From positions 859,322 through 923,321 of the forward strand of contig NZ_FMIY01000002.1 of NCBI RefSeq assembly GCF_900095855.1: a stretch of 64,000 nt of DNA, read 5' to 3'. Positions 36,704 through 43,002 of the stretch are shown here, piece after piece. The position numbers and the translations under genes were made by a program. The notes under the pieces were generated by a model. That model saw only the letters and a list, made by a program, of their open reading frames with translations. It made no database searches and was not told the DNA's origin. The number at the start of each line of letters is the position of its first letter. Within the stretch, counting starts at the first letter, position 1. This DNA comes from Megasphaera coli (GTDB lineage: Bacteria > Bacillota > Negativicutes > Veillonellales > Megasphaeraceae).

Positions 36704-37759
36704 TTACAAAAGGTATTCGCGAAGTGTATGCTGCAATATACGCGCCCGCACTTTTTCTTCCGTGTCGAGAACGCCTCCGCCGGCAACATGAATATAGGCG
36801 GGCTCACTGACGCTCATCAACGCCGCATAAGCATGAGTCCTCAACGAAAGATATCCCAGCGCAGCGGCCAGCTGCACGTCGCTTAGGAGCGACAGAGCCT
36901 CTTCATAATCGACGAGCCAGGCCTGTGAAAGAAGGCCGTAACTGCGCATTAAGCGATCGTGCAGCGTATCGGGCTCGTTTTTCAGTAAAAGTGTCCGACA
37001 CTCCCGTTCTTCTTTTACAACATGCGTGACAATTTCTTCCAAACGACTGATAATATCTTTTTCCGTTACGCCGAGCATAACTTGATTGCTGATTTGAAAA
37101 ATATTGCCTACATACATATTGCGGCTGCTGTACAGACCGCCGAAGACAAAGCCGAATTTTGTAATATCCTGCGTAATCCGCCGCAATCGATTCATGGCGG
37201 CCAGAGCCGGCAAGTGAAGCGTTACACCGGTGGAAAAGCCGGTCCCCGTCAGGGACGGAACGGACGTAAGGTAACCGAAGTCTTCATGAAAAGCAAAATC
37301 CAGTTTTTCTTCCAACGCATCATCTATACGAAAAGCATCATAAGCAGCCTTATGAAGAGCAAATCCGTTTCCGACCGTTCTGATGACAAGATGATCCGCC
37401 CCGTTCACCATAAGTGCTGCCGCACCGTCCTCGCGAATCGCCAGTCCTCTGTTTTCAGGCTCATCCACAAAGGCACCTGAAATAAACCGCTTTGCCGCGG
37501 CAAGCTCCCTTTCCCTCCTCGTTAAATTTTCAAGAGCCGTATATTCAAAGCCGCAACGGCAGGCTGCATCAAGCTGCGGCAAGGACTTACTTACCTCTGC
37601 CGTGACGGCCTGCAGCTCTTCTGCAGACGCGCGGGCAGGAAAAAGATGCTGCTTGATGTTGCGCGCCAAGCGCACGCGGCTGTCCAGAACTATATCACCG
37701 TCCATGGTCGGATCATGCTGCCACGGCAGGAGAACGGCCCCGACCATTTCCTTAATCAC
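36704..37759 (-). CDS. mcsB: McsB-like protein, probably a catalytically dead arginine kinase
   Basis: McsB normally phosphorylates protein arginines and marks substrates for ClpCP. This 351-residue protein keeps the fold: DSRVRLARN (27-35), FGYLTSVP, LHLPAL, VGNIFQISNQ and the MRSYGLL helix. Every catalytic position I can align to Bacillus McsB is changed. NEEDH reads NGADH (119-123), the SCP cysteine is Val167, the RAS arginine is Ser176, Arg207 is Gly207, and the GEGSE loop with Glu212 reads SSRNM (211-215). The C-terminal RDxxRA site reads EEKVRA. The DNA at these points is unambiguous and the frame is intact. The start is GTG at 37759 (GGAGG 6 bases upstream), overlapping mcsA by 8 bp. 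Confidence 0.9.
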   Translation of the reverse strand: MIKEMVGAVLLPWQHDPTMDGDIVLDSRVRLARNIKQHLFPARASAEELQAVTAEVSKSLPQLDAACRCGFEYTALENLTRRERELAAAKRFISGAFVDEPENRGLAIREDGAAALMVNGADHLVIRTVGNGFALHKAAYDAFRIDDALEEKLDFAFHEDFGYLTSVPSLTGTGFSTGVTLHLPALAAMNRLRRITQDITKFGFVFGGLYSSRNMYVGNIFQISNQVMLGVTEKDIISRLEEIVTHVVKEERECRTLLLKNEPDTLHDRLMRSYGLLSQAWLVDYEEALSLLSDVQLAAALGYLSLRTHAYAALMSVSEPAYIHVAGGGVLDTEEKVRARILQHTLREYLL

Positions 37760-38276
37760 GGCTGCCCTCCCCGTCCTTTTGAAGACGCTGCCGTTCAAGC
37801 ACCTTAATTTCATCGCGCACCTTAGCGGCTTCTTCATACGCTTCCCGGTCCACGAGCTTTTGCAAATGCTGCTTCAACCGCTTAATGTGCGTAGCCGTAC
37901 GAAAAACGCCGCTGCCCCGTTCGGGTACCTTGCCGACATGACGGGCATGACCGTGAATACGGCGCATGAGCGGCTCAATTTCTTCGGCAAAGGCATCATA
38001 GCAGAAGGGACAGCCGAACCTGCCGTCACGGGCAAACTCGCTGTACGTCATACCGCAACGGCTGCACTGCGGTTCATCTATAGGTTCGCCGGTGTAACCG
38101 GGATAAATCATTTTACGAAAAAAATCGTTATCCATATTGTTCATTTCACGTTCTCCGCCCAAAGCCCCCTGCTTATTGGCGCAGACTGCGCAAAGATGCA
38201 GTTCCGTACGTTTACCGTTTTCTATCTTTGTAATGTGTACGACCGCATCCTCGCGTTTACACATTTGACATAACAT
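37752..38276 (-). CDS. mcsA: McsA, zinc-finger partner of McsB and CtsR
   Basis: McsA activates McsB and helps control CtsR in Firmicutes. The 174-residue product has two zinc-binding CxxC pairs at the N-terminus (CQMC at 3-6, CAVC), a second set in CSRCGMTYSEFARDGRFGCPFC, and a C-terminal UVR domain (LVDREAYEEAAKVRDEIKVLE). All cysteines are present, so McsA appears intact although its partner looks inactive. It lies 13 bp after ctsR with AAAGGAG as ribosome site. Confidence 0.93.
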   Translation of the reverse strand: MLCQMCKREDAVVHITKIENGKRTELHLCAVCANKQGALGGEREMNNMDNDFFRKMIYPGYTGEPIDEPQCSRCGMTYSEFARDGRFGCPFCYDAFAEEIEPLMRRIHGHARHVGKVPERGSGVFRTATHIKRLKQHLQKLVDREAYEEAAKVRDEIKVLERQRLQKDGEGSRD

Positions 38277-38289
38277 AAGACTTCTCCTT

Positions 38290-38757
38290 TCACATATTCG
38301 GGCGCAGGTTGAGACTCTTTAAAATGCGCGTAATGACGGCAATGCGCTTCGGCTCATCGTCGATTTCCGCAAAGAGCGCACGAAACGTATGGTGCAGCAT
38401 AATGGCTTCCCCGTTGGTAACCGCCTTGTGTTTCAACAAACTGAAAAGGAGACCGTCCAAATCGTCCAGAGAGATACTGACGGCAGGACGTCGCTCGGAC
38501 AGCATGACGGGCATGCGGTCCGCTTTCTTCTTGCGGGCAATCCGCACGATGCGCACAAAGCCGCCGGAACCGCGGCGCGATTCGACAATAAACCCCTTGT
38601 CATTGGAAAAACGCGTGCTCAGGACATAGCTGATTTGTGACGGTGCGCAATCAAGTTCGTCCGCCAATTCGTTGCGGCGCAAGACGATATTTTCTTCCTC
38701 TTCCGCAAGGAGTTTGTGAAGAATAAATTTTTCTATTTTATCAGCGAGAATGCTCAT
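38290..38757 (-). CDS. ctsR: Transcriptional repressor CtsR
   Basis: Represses class III heat-shock genes (clp operons). The 155-residue product has an N-terminal winged helix with LADELDCAPSQISYVLSTRFS and the glycine-rich wing ESRRGSGGFVRIVRI that senses heat in Bacillus CtsR. It is the first gene of its own operon, preceded by a promoter and TCAAA-type repeats that are candidate autoregulatory operators. Confidence 0.95.
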   Translation of the reverse strand: MSILADKIEKFILHKLLAEEEENIVLRRNELADELDCAPSQISYVLSTRFSNDKGFIVESRRGSGGFVRIVRIARKKKADRMPVMLSERRPAVSISLDDLDGLLFSLLKHKAVTNGEAIMLHHTFRALFAEIDDEPKRIAVITRILKSLNLRPNM

Positions 38758-38789
38758 AGTATCACCTCATGAAAAGATAAAAATGACGG

Positions 38790-38849
38790 GTCAAAACATG
38801 AAATTTTGACTTTATGTCTTATTATATTAGACTTTTTGACTTTTTGCAA
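38790..38849 (-). promoter_or_regulatory. ctsR promoter with candidate CtsR operators
   Basis: On the minus strand TTGCAA (38849-38844), a 17-bp spacer and TATAAT (38826-38821). AGTCAAA heptads occur in the spacer and again downstream of the -10, and GTCAAAA/TTTTGAC form an inverted repeat at 38790-38796 and 38804-38810. The known CtsR box is a direct repeat of RGTCAAA spaced by 3; the spacing here is not canonical, so the operator call is tentative. Confidence 0.6.
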
Positions 38850-38881
38850 GAAAAGGCGCGATTCACGTTCCCTGAAAAAGG

Positions 38882-38911
38882 TTGACAGGCCAAAAAACTT
38901 ACTCCTATAAT
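38882..38911 (+). promoter_or_regulatory. Promoter of the DUF535 gene
   Basis: TTGACA (38882-38887), an 18-bp spacer and TATAAT (38906-38911), divergent from the ctsR promoter. Confidence 0.75.
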
Positions 38912-38947
38912 ATATGTACTGTTTTAATTTTGATTCGGGAGGCAGCT

Positions 38948-39949
38948 ATGCTCAGTACATCCTATTTTTGGAACCTGTCGCGCCTTATTTATAAACACCG
39001 TAATATCAGAGAAGATAAACGGGCCTTCGTTTTCTTCTGCAAAGCCGTGACCAATAAACCGCTGTTCCGGGAATTATATGATTTTTTGGATGCCTGCAAG
39101 CCCATGAAGGGGTTTCTCACCGAAAAGGACCGCGACTTCCACGAAGTGATGACGCGCGTTTTTCTCTTTAAAAACTCGACCATGCGCAATCGCCTCGATG
39201 CATTGGAGCACCACTTTACTATTCTCCGCACCATGTTTACGGATGAGGTTATTCACAACCTTTACTGGGGCACGGACTATACGCTGTGGAAATCACCTGA
39301 CGCCGACCTGCCCTTGGAGTGCAGTCTCCGCTTCGATACGGGCCAGCGCAAAGAAGGCTTTCTCTCCCTCTACCTCTATTATGCCGGACAAATGATGTAC
39401 CACTTCAACTTCCGCTTCGACTACAATGCGGAGGGGATGCCGTCCGTCTATGTCGGCACCCTGCAAGGCTCCAAGGAAGGGCTGGAGCAGACGAAAGTCT
39501 TAACGAAAAAACTCTTCGGTTACAGGCCGAAAAACTTTATACTCTACTTGCTGCGCATCTTCACACAGACCTTGGGAATCAAAAATCTTTACGTCATTAC
39601 GGACGAAGGCTTCTACACGAACAGCCACCTTCTGCGCGGCAACCGCTCCAAGAAGACGGAATTTAATACCTTCTGGCTCGAAGAAGGAGCGACGAAAGCA
39701 CCGGGCGAGAAACACTTCTTCGCCCTGCCCATCGAAGAAAAACGCCGCAAATACGGCGAAATCAAATCACAGAAGAGAAACCTCTTCCGCAAGCGCTACC
39801 TTCTCATGGACACGATCGTACCGCCTTATATGGACGCAATCCGGATACTGTGCCGCCCGGAATTTGCACCCGTACCGTCGGCTGTCGACGAAGCGGCCAT
39901 TACGGACAAGCCGGCAGACTACGACCCCATCGAAGCGCCGCAGAACTGA
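38948..39949 (+). CDS. DUF535 (VirK/YbjX-like) protein
   Basis: A 333-residue protein resembling the VirK/YbjX (DUF535) family: RNRLDALEHHFTILRTMF near residue 80, YYAGQMMYHFNFRF, YVGTLQGSKEGLEQTKVLTKKLFGYRPKNFILYLLR and YVITDEGFYTNSHLLRGN. In enterobacteria relatives are tied to envelope or virulence functions, but no reaction is established. The ATG at 38948 follows GGGAGG. It is a single gene with its own strong promoter and a terminator shared with the converging HigA-like gene. Confidence 0.8.
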   Translation: MLSTSYFWNLSRLIYKHRNIREDKRAFVFFCKAVTNKPLFRELYDFLDACKPMKGFLTEKDRDFHEVMTRVFLFKNSTMRNRLDALEHHFTILRTMFTDEVIHNLYWGTDYTLWKSPDADLPLECSLRFDTGQRKEGFLSLYLYYAGQMMYHFNFRFDYNAEGMPSVYVGTLQGSKEGLEQTKVLTKKLFGYRPKNFILYLLRIFTQTLGIKNLYVITDEGFYTNSHLLRGNRSKKTEFNTFWLEEGATKAPGEKHFFALPIEEKRRKYGEIKSQKRNLFRKRYLLMDTIVPPYMDAIRILCRPEFAPVPSAVDEAAITDKPADYDPIEAPQN

Positions 39950-39959
39950 AATATATGAC

Positions 39960-39999
39960 AACCCCGCTCAATCCGACAAAAGCCGAATCAAGCGGGGTT
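39960..39999. terminator. Terminator shared by the DUF535 gene and the HigA-like gene
   Basis: AACCCCGCT (39960-39968) pairs with AGCGGGGTT (39991-39999), followed by AATTT on the plus strand. Confidence 0.8.
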
Positions 40000-40014
40000 A
40001 ATTTGTATATAAAT

Positions 40015-40926
40015 TTATACCGATTTTCTTAACTTTCCGTAGGGCTGCAAGTATGCTTCAGCTACGGTACCTGCAACGCTCCTCGCCTCATCCGATATAC
40101 CGTCCTTCAAACAGATATGCTCCTTCAAAATGTGCGCAATTTCATGAAAGAGGCTGAAGCGAAATTTATCTAAATCATCTGTGCCGCTCCTTGTAATCCC
40201 TACTATAATTTTATCCGTATTGCGATCGTAAAAGGTTATGCCGTGTAAAAAAGAGTTCTTCAAGGCCGGCAAAAGCACCAGCGCTATACCACAAGACCTG
40301 AGCATATCCGACAACGGTTCCTCAAAATCTCCCGTTTCGCCACTCGTTATATTGCGTATTTCCTCTATTTTACCTGCCAAATTATTGGCGGAAAAAGACT
40401 TGACTTCTATATTTTTTGCCTTAATTTTTGCATATTGTGCCAAAGCCCGCATAATATACGCATTTTTTTTCGTCACGGGCAAATTTCGACATACAGAAGG
40501 CATCAATCCCTTATTGTTAAGAAGCTTTAAATCACTGACCTCAAAAAATTTACATAAATTAATGTATTTTTCCAATCGGTTATCAGTGTTCGGAACCATA
40601 CCCCATTGAGCCATTTCACTATATGGATACTTACTTACCAGCTTCTTTTGCTCAGCCCATTCATTTTCCCGCTTTACTCGAATTAGCTTCTCCTGATAAA
40701 CAGCTTCCAGCTTATTCCAAAATCCGGCCGGTATCCCTAAGACCAGCTCCAGCCTTCCGGCCATGTCAGGTGTTAAATGAACATCCCCGTTAACAAGCTT
40801 GCTGATATGTTTTTCAGACATTCCCATCCGCGCGGCAAATTCCTTTTGTGTCATGCCGCGGTCTTTAAGCTGTTCCCTAATCATAGCACCCGGTGGTGTA
40901 GCAATATAAGTTTTACTCTCCAACAT
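40015..40926 (-). CDS. HigA-like antitoxin with ImmA/IrrE peptidase domain
   Basis: A two-domain protein of 303 residues. An N-terminal XRE helix-turn-helix (MTQKEFAARMGMSEKHISKL, about 25-45) begins like HigA antitoxins (PPGAMIREQLKDRGMTQ). A C-terminal zinc peptidase domain has HEIAH at about 262-266. The C-terminus ends about 35 residues after the zinc motif and lacks the usual EADxFA segment, so the domain may be truncated. The ATG at 40926 has AAGGGAG 8 bases upstream; a GTG at 40935 is too close. It follows the toxin gene by about 20 bp and probably represses it by binding the operators upstream. Confidence 0.85.
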   Translation of the reverse strand: MLESKTYIATPPGAMIREQLKDRGMTQKEFAARMGMSEKHISKLVNGDVHLTPDMAGRLELVLGIPAGFWNKLEAVYQEKLIRVKRENEWAEQKKLVSKYPYSEMAQWGMVPNTDNRLEKYINLCKFFEVSDLKLLNNKGLMPSVCRNLPVTKKNAYIMRALAQYAKIKAKNIEVKSFSANNLAGKIEEIRNITSGETGDFEEPLSDMLRSCGIALVLLPALKNSFLHGITFYDRNTDKIIVGITRSGTDDLDKFRFSLFHEIAHILKEHICLKDGISDEARSVAGTVAEAYLQPYGKLRKSV

Positions 40927-40945
40927 AATTTTCACTCCCTTTGCT

Positions 40946-41245
40946 TTACCGGTGATAATCGATAATTCCCTGTATCCGGGCGATTTGTATTTCCTGCCCT
41001 ATTTTAATAAAAACCAACCGGTACGGATGAACTAAATCCATTGCATATTGACCGGCCCTATTTCCCGTTAATAAATGACATCGCCCGATGTGTCCTTGAA
41101 CCAAAATTTCAACTGTGTCAGCTGCTTTAATTACATCAATCCGCTGATGAATTTTCCGGGCCATTTCATCGCCATATTCCTTACGAGCAACATTTGCATC
41201 TGTACACACTTTACACAACTTTTTACTCCTATATAGGATTTCCAA
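40946..41245 (-). CDS. HigB/RelE-type toxin
   Basis: A 99-residue protein of the RelE/HigB family (ribosome-dependent mRNA interferases). It starts EILYRSKKLCKVCTDANVARKEYGDEMARKIHQRID and ends RLVFIKIGQEIQIARIQGIIDYHR, the pattern of HigB relatives in Firmicutes. The start is TTG at 41245 behind GAGGTG. Toxin first and antitoxin second is the HigBA order. Confidence 0.85.
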   Translation of the reverse strand: MEILYRSKKLCKVCTDANVARKEYGDEMARKIHQRIDVIKAADTVEILVQGHIGRCHLLTGNRAGQYAMDLVHPYRLVFIKIGQEIQIARIQGIIDYHR

Positions 41246-41260
41246 CGCCGCACCTCATTT

Positions 41261-41329
41261 ACCTATAAGGTTAATATTATTTTATGTCAAACTGCGAAAT
41301 AAATCAACTATTTTATTTACCTTATAGGT
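41261..41329 (-). promoter_or_regulatory. higBA-type promoter flanked by two palindromic operators
   Basis: ACCTATAAGGT (41261-41271) and its exact reverse complement ACCTTATAGGT (41319-41329) are each near-palindromes. Between them on the minus strand are TTGATT (41307-41302), a 17-bp spacer and TAAAAT (41284-41279). Two identical sites bracketing the promoter fit autorepression by the HigA-like protein. Confidence 0.75.
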
Positions 41330-41407
41330 TAATTCAAATTATCCCGTTCTTTAAAATACCTGGCAAGTGTGTTATAGTCTAAACATTTTTATCTTATAGA
41401 ACGGCCG

Positions 41408-41554
41408 TTACATTTCTGTTTCCATAGGATACCCGACCTGGCGAACAGAAAAAGGCAAATGCTTCGTAAAGGGGCCGTTGAACCGCCGTTCATATTCAGC
41501 TTCATAGGCATCCGGATACTTATAATACAGCTCGGTTAATCCCTGATATGTCAT
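41408..41554 (-). CDS. Small ORF (48 aa), possible Fic N-terminal fragment
   Basis: Reads MTYQGLTELYYKYPDAYEAE, then YERRFNGPFTKHLPF and ends GYPMETEM. A strong GGAGGAG ribosome site precedes the ATG at 41554. The YY...YExEYxxRFN...HLxF pattern resembles the N-terminus of Fic proteins from Firmicutes, but the expected rest of the protein (with the Fic HPFxxGNG motif) is absent, so it is either a truncated remnant or an independent small protein. A TATAAT at 41591-41586 and the large palindrome lie upstream. The resemblance is from memory and weak. Confidence 0.5.
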   Translation of the reverse strand: MTYQGLTELYYKYPDAYEAEYERRFNGPFTKHLPFSVRQVGYPMETEM

Positions 41555-41564
41555 AAGGCTCCTC

Positions 41565-41641
41565 CAAATAGTAAAATCGTTGCTTATTATAATAAAAAAA
41601 TAGTGAAATAGTAAAAAACGCGTTTTTTACTATTTCACTAT
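41565..41641. promoter_or_regulatory. Perfect 42-bp palindrome plus extra half-site (operator candidate)
   Basis: Bases 41600-41641 form a perfect palindrome with no loop, centred on ACGCGT at 41618-41623. Each arm contains TAGTGAAATAGTAAAA, itself a tandem of two similar 8-mers (TAGTGAAA, TAGTAAAA). A further AAATAGTAAAA copy is at 41565-41575, next to the ribosome site of the 48-residue ORF. It overlaps the -35 region of the promoter reading into that ORF. No matching regulator gene is in view. Confidence 0.75.
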
Positions 41642-41799
41642 AGTTATATATTGAAATCCTAATTATATTGCAAATCGGATTGACAACACCATTCCCTAAA
41701 CAATGGTGACGCCAATCCCATTATATTCCTCGTTTATCCGGTCTCTACAACCGAAACATATTAAGTAAAATGAAAGTCCTTAATACTGGAGCATGTATT

Positions 41800-42369
41800 T
41801 TATGTCAGAATTGAATCTATACCAATATAATAACGGAGTAGATGATCGGTTTTATCTTTATCCACCCATTGGAAACCTTGTTCTTCATAAAATCGTTTTA
41901 AATAACCTATATCTTCACACTCGACAACAACTGCCCGACCACCAATAATTCGATGAACCACCATAATCTTATCAATTGCCAATTGTAACAGTTGACGTCC
42001 AGTGATTAAATGAGCTTGATCAATTCTGTCTTTATAATTCTTTGCTAGTTGCCCCACCAAATATACTGCACAGTCTTTTCTGCCGGAATACCCGGAAATT
42101 ATTTTTCGAATCCTATTTGATACCCCATTAACCATACTTAGATGTTTAACTGCAATGGCATAGTATCCTAGAAGTTTCTTCTCACCCTTATACTGCCCGA
42201 AGATAAAATAAGTACGAGATAACCCCAATCTTTCAAATTCAATGGATTTATCTCGTAAGAAAGTCTCTACTTCCGGATTTAACGGGCAAGAAAAACTATC
42301 AATAATAAATTGTACGATTTCTTCATCATCAATGACTTCACTAAGCGCAATAGTATTATAATCTATCAT
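41800..42369 (-). CDS. GNAT-fold acetyltransferase-like protein, possible toxin
   Basis: A 189-residue protein with GNAT character: RTYFIFGQYKGEKKLLGYYAIAVKHL, then IYLVGQLAKNYKD-like (VYLVGQLAKNYKDRI) and VVECEDIGYLKRFYEEQGFQWV at the C-terminus, the usual acetyl-CoA site layout. It overlaps a 58-residue upstream gene by 14 bp. Small-protein/GNAT pairs of this kind act as toxin-antitoxin systems that acetylate aminoacyl-tRNA, but the substrate here is unknown. Base composition is AT-richer than the flanking housekeeping operons. Confidence 0.7.
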   Translation of the reverse strand: MIDYNTIALSEVIDDEEIVQFIIDSFSCPLNPEVETFLRDKSIEFERLGLSRTYFIFGQYKGEKKLLGYYAIAVKHLSMVNGVSNRIRKIISGYSGRKDCAVYLVGQLAKNYKDRIDQAHLITGRQLLQLAIDKIMVVHRIIGGRAVVVECEDIGYLKRFYEEQGFQWVDKDKTDHLLRYYIGIDSILT

Positions 42370-42532
42370 TCAGTTTCATACCCAAAAATGCACGAACATG
42401 CTCTTTTTTTACTTCTTCTTCAGTGAAGTCTTTCTCGAAAGAAACTTTCTTATTTGAGTTAATAATTCTGATCAGTTTTTGCGTATCTCGTTTACGTATC
42501 GAAAAATTTTTCATAAAACTTTGAGTCGCCAT
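42356..42532 (-). CDS. Small protein paired with GNAT protein, possible antitoxin
   Basis: A 58-residue basic protein, starting MATQSFMKNFSIRKRDTQKL and ending with the helix EEEVKKEHVRAFLGMKLND. It could be a DNA-binding or toxin-binding antitoxin, but I cannot assign a fold. The ATG at 42532 is preferred over a GTG at 42541. Its stop overlaps the start of the GNAT gene, indicating coupling. Confidence 0.65.
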   Translation of the reverse strand: MATQSFMKNFSIRKRDTQKLIRIINSNKKVSFEKDFTEEEVKKEHVRAFLGMKLNDRL

Positions 42533-42657
42533 ACCCCTCACCTCTCACACGTACTACAGCAACCAAAACTCTTAGTTTATTATGACACAATTCTTTTTAT
42601 GAAGTCAATGAACCTATATAAAAGGACAGTGTCAAGTTGTTGTGGAAAATAGATTGA

Positions 42658-42804
42658 CAAGGACTCCTTGGAAATAGAATTAATTTAGATAATGATACCA
42701 TCCATTTTGTATGTCGCGCATTTGTTCTTGCTCATGAGTTAGAACATATTTTTCTTCATAACAAAGGTAGAACCCAACTTGTTCTTCCTTCAACGATTTT
42801 TTAA
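42658..42804 (+). pseudogene. ImmA/IrrE metallopeptidase remnant
   Basis: A short plus-strand frame between two stops reads NRINLDNDTIHFVCRAFVLA, then HELEHIFLHNKG. HELEH is the zinc motif of ImmA/IrrE peptidases, with the usual preceding F-x-LA. There is no start codon, no N-terminal domain and the frame stops soon after. It is therefore a fragment of a former phage- or island-type regulator. The surrounding 470 bases (42533-43002) hold no other gene. Confidence 0.65.
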
Positions 42805-42834
42805 CATATGTCTGACCAACCTAATCACATATAG

Positions 42835-42915
42835 CAAGAAGCCATGTTACTCAAAATAGAATAACATGACTTCTTGTTTAGGCGTGGTCTAAAACCACTT
42901 ATAAAAATTTTAATG
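42835..42915. repeat. Cluster of three hairpins
   Basis: A 15-bp stem with one mismatch (CAAGAAGCCATGTTA at 42835-42849 with 42862-42876), then GTGGT/ACCAC (42884-42898), then GAGG/CCTC near 42915. They lie between the ImmA remnant and the 566-residue gene, and may terminate the latter. Confidence 0.5.
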
Positions 42916-43002
42916 CGAGGCTAAACCTCTTTGTTATTCTATTGTATAAATCGTTCAGCTGTTAAATAAAGGTATTAATGCCGCACAGAGCGGAACTCCT
43001 CG

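Noticed and set aside
41600-41641. The 42-bp palindrome as an intrinsic terminator.
   Set aside because: It is AT-rich, has no loop, and lies upstream rather than downstream of the nearest gene on its strand; the extra half-site near the ribosome site fits an operator better.
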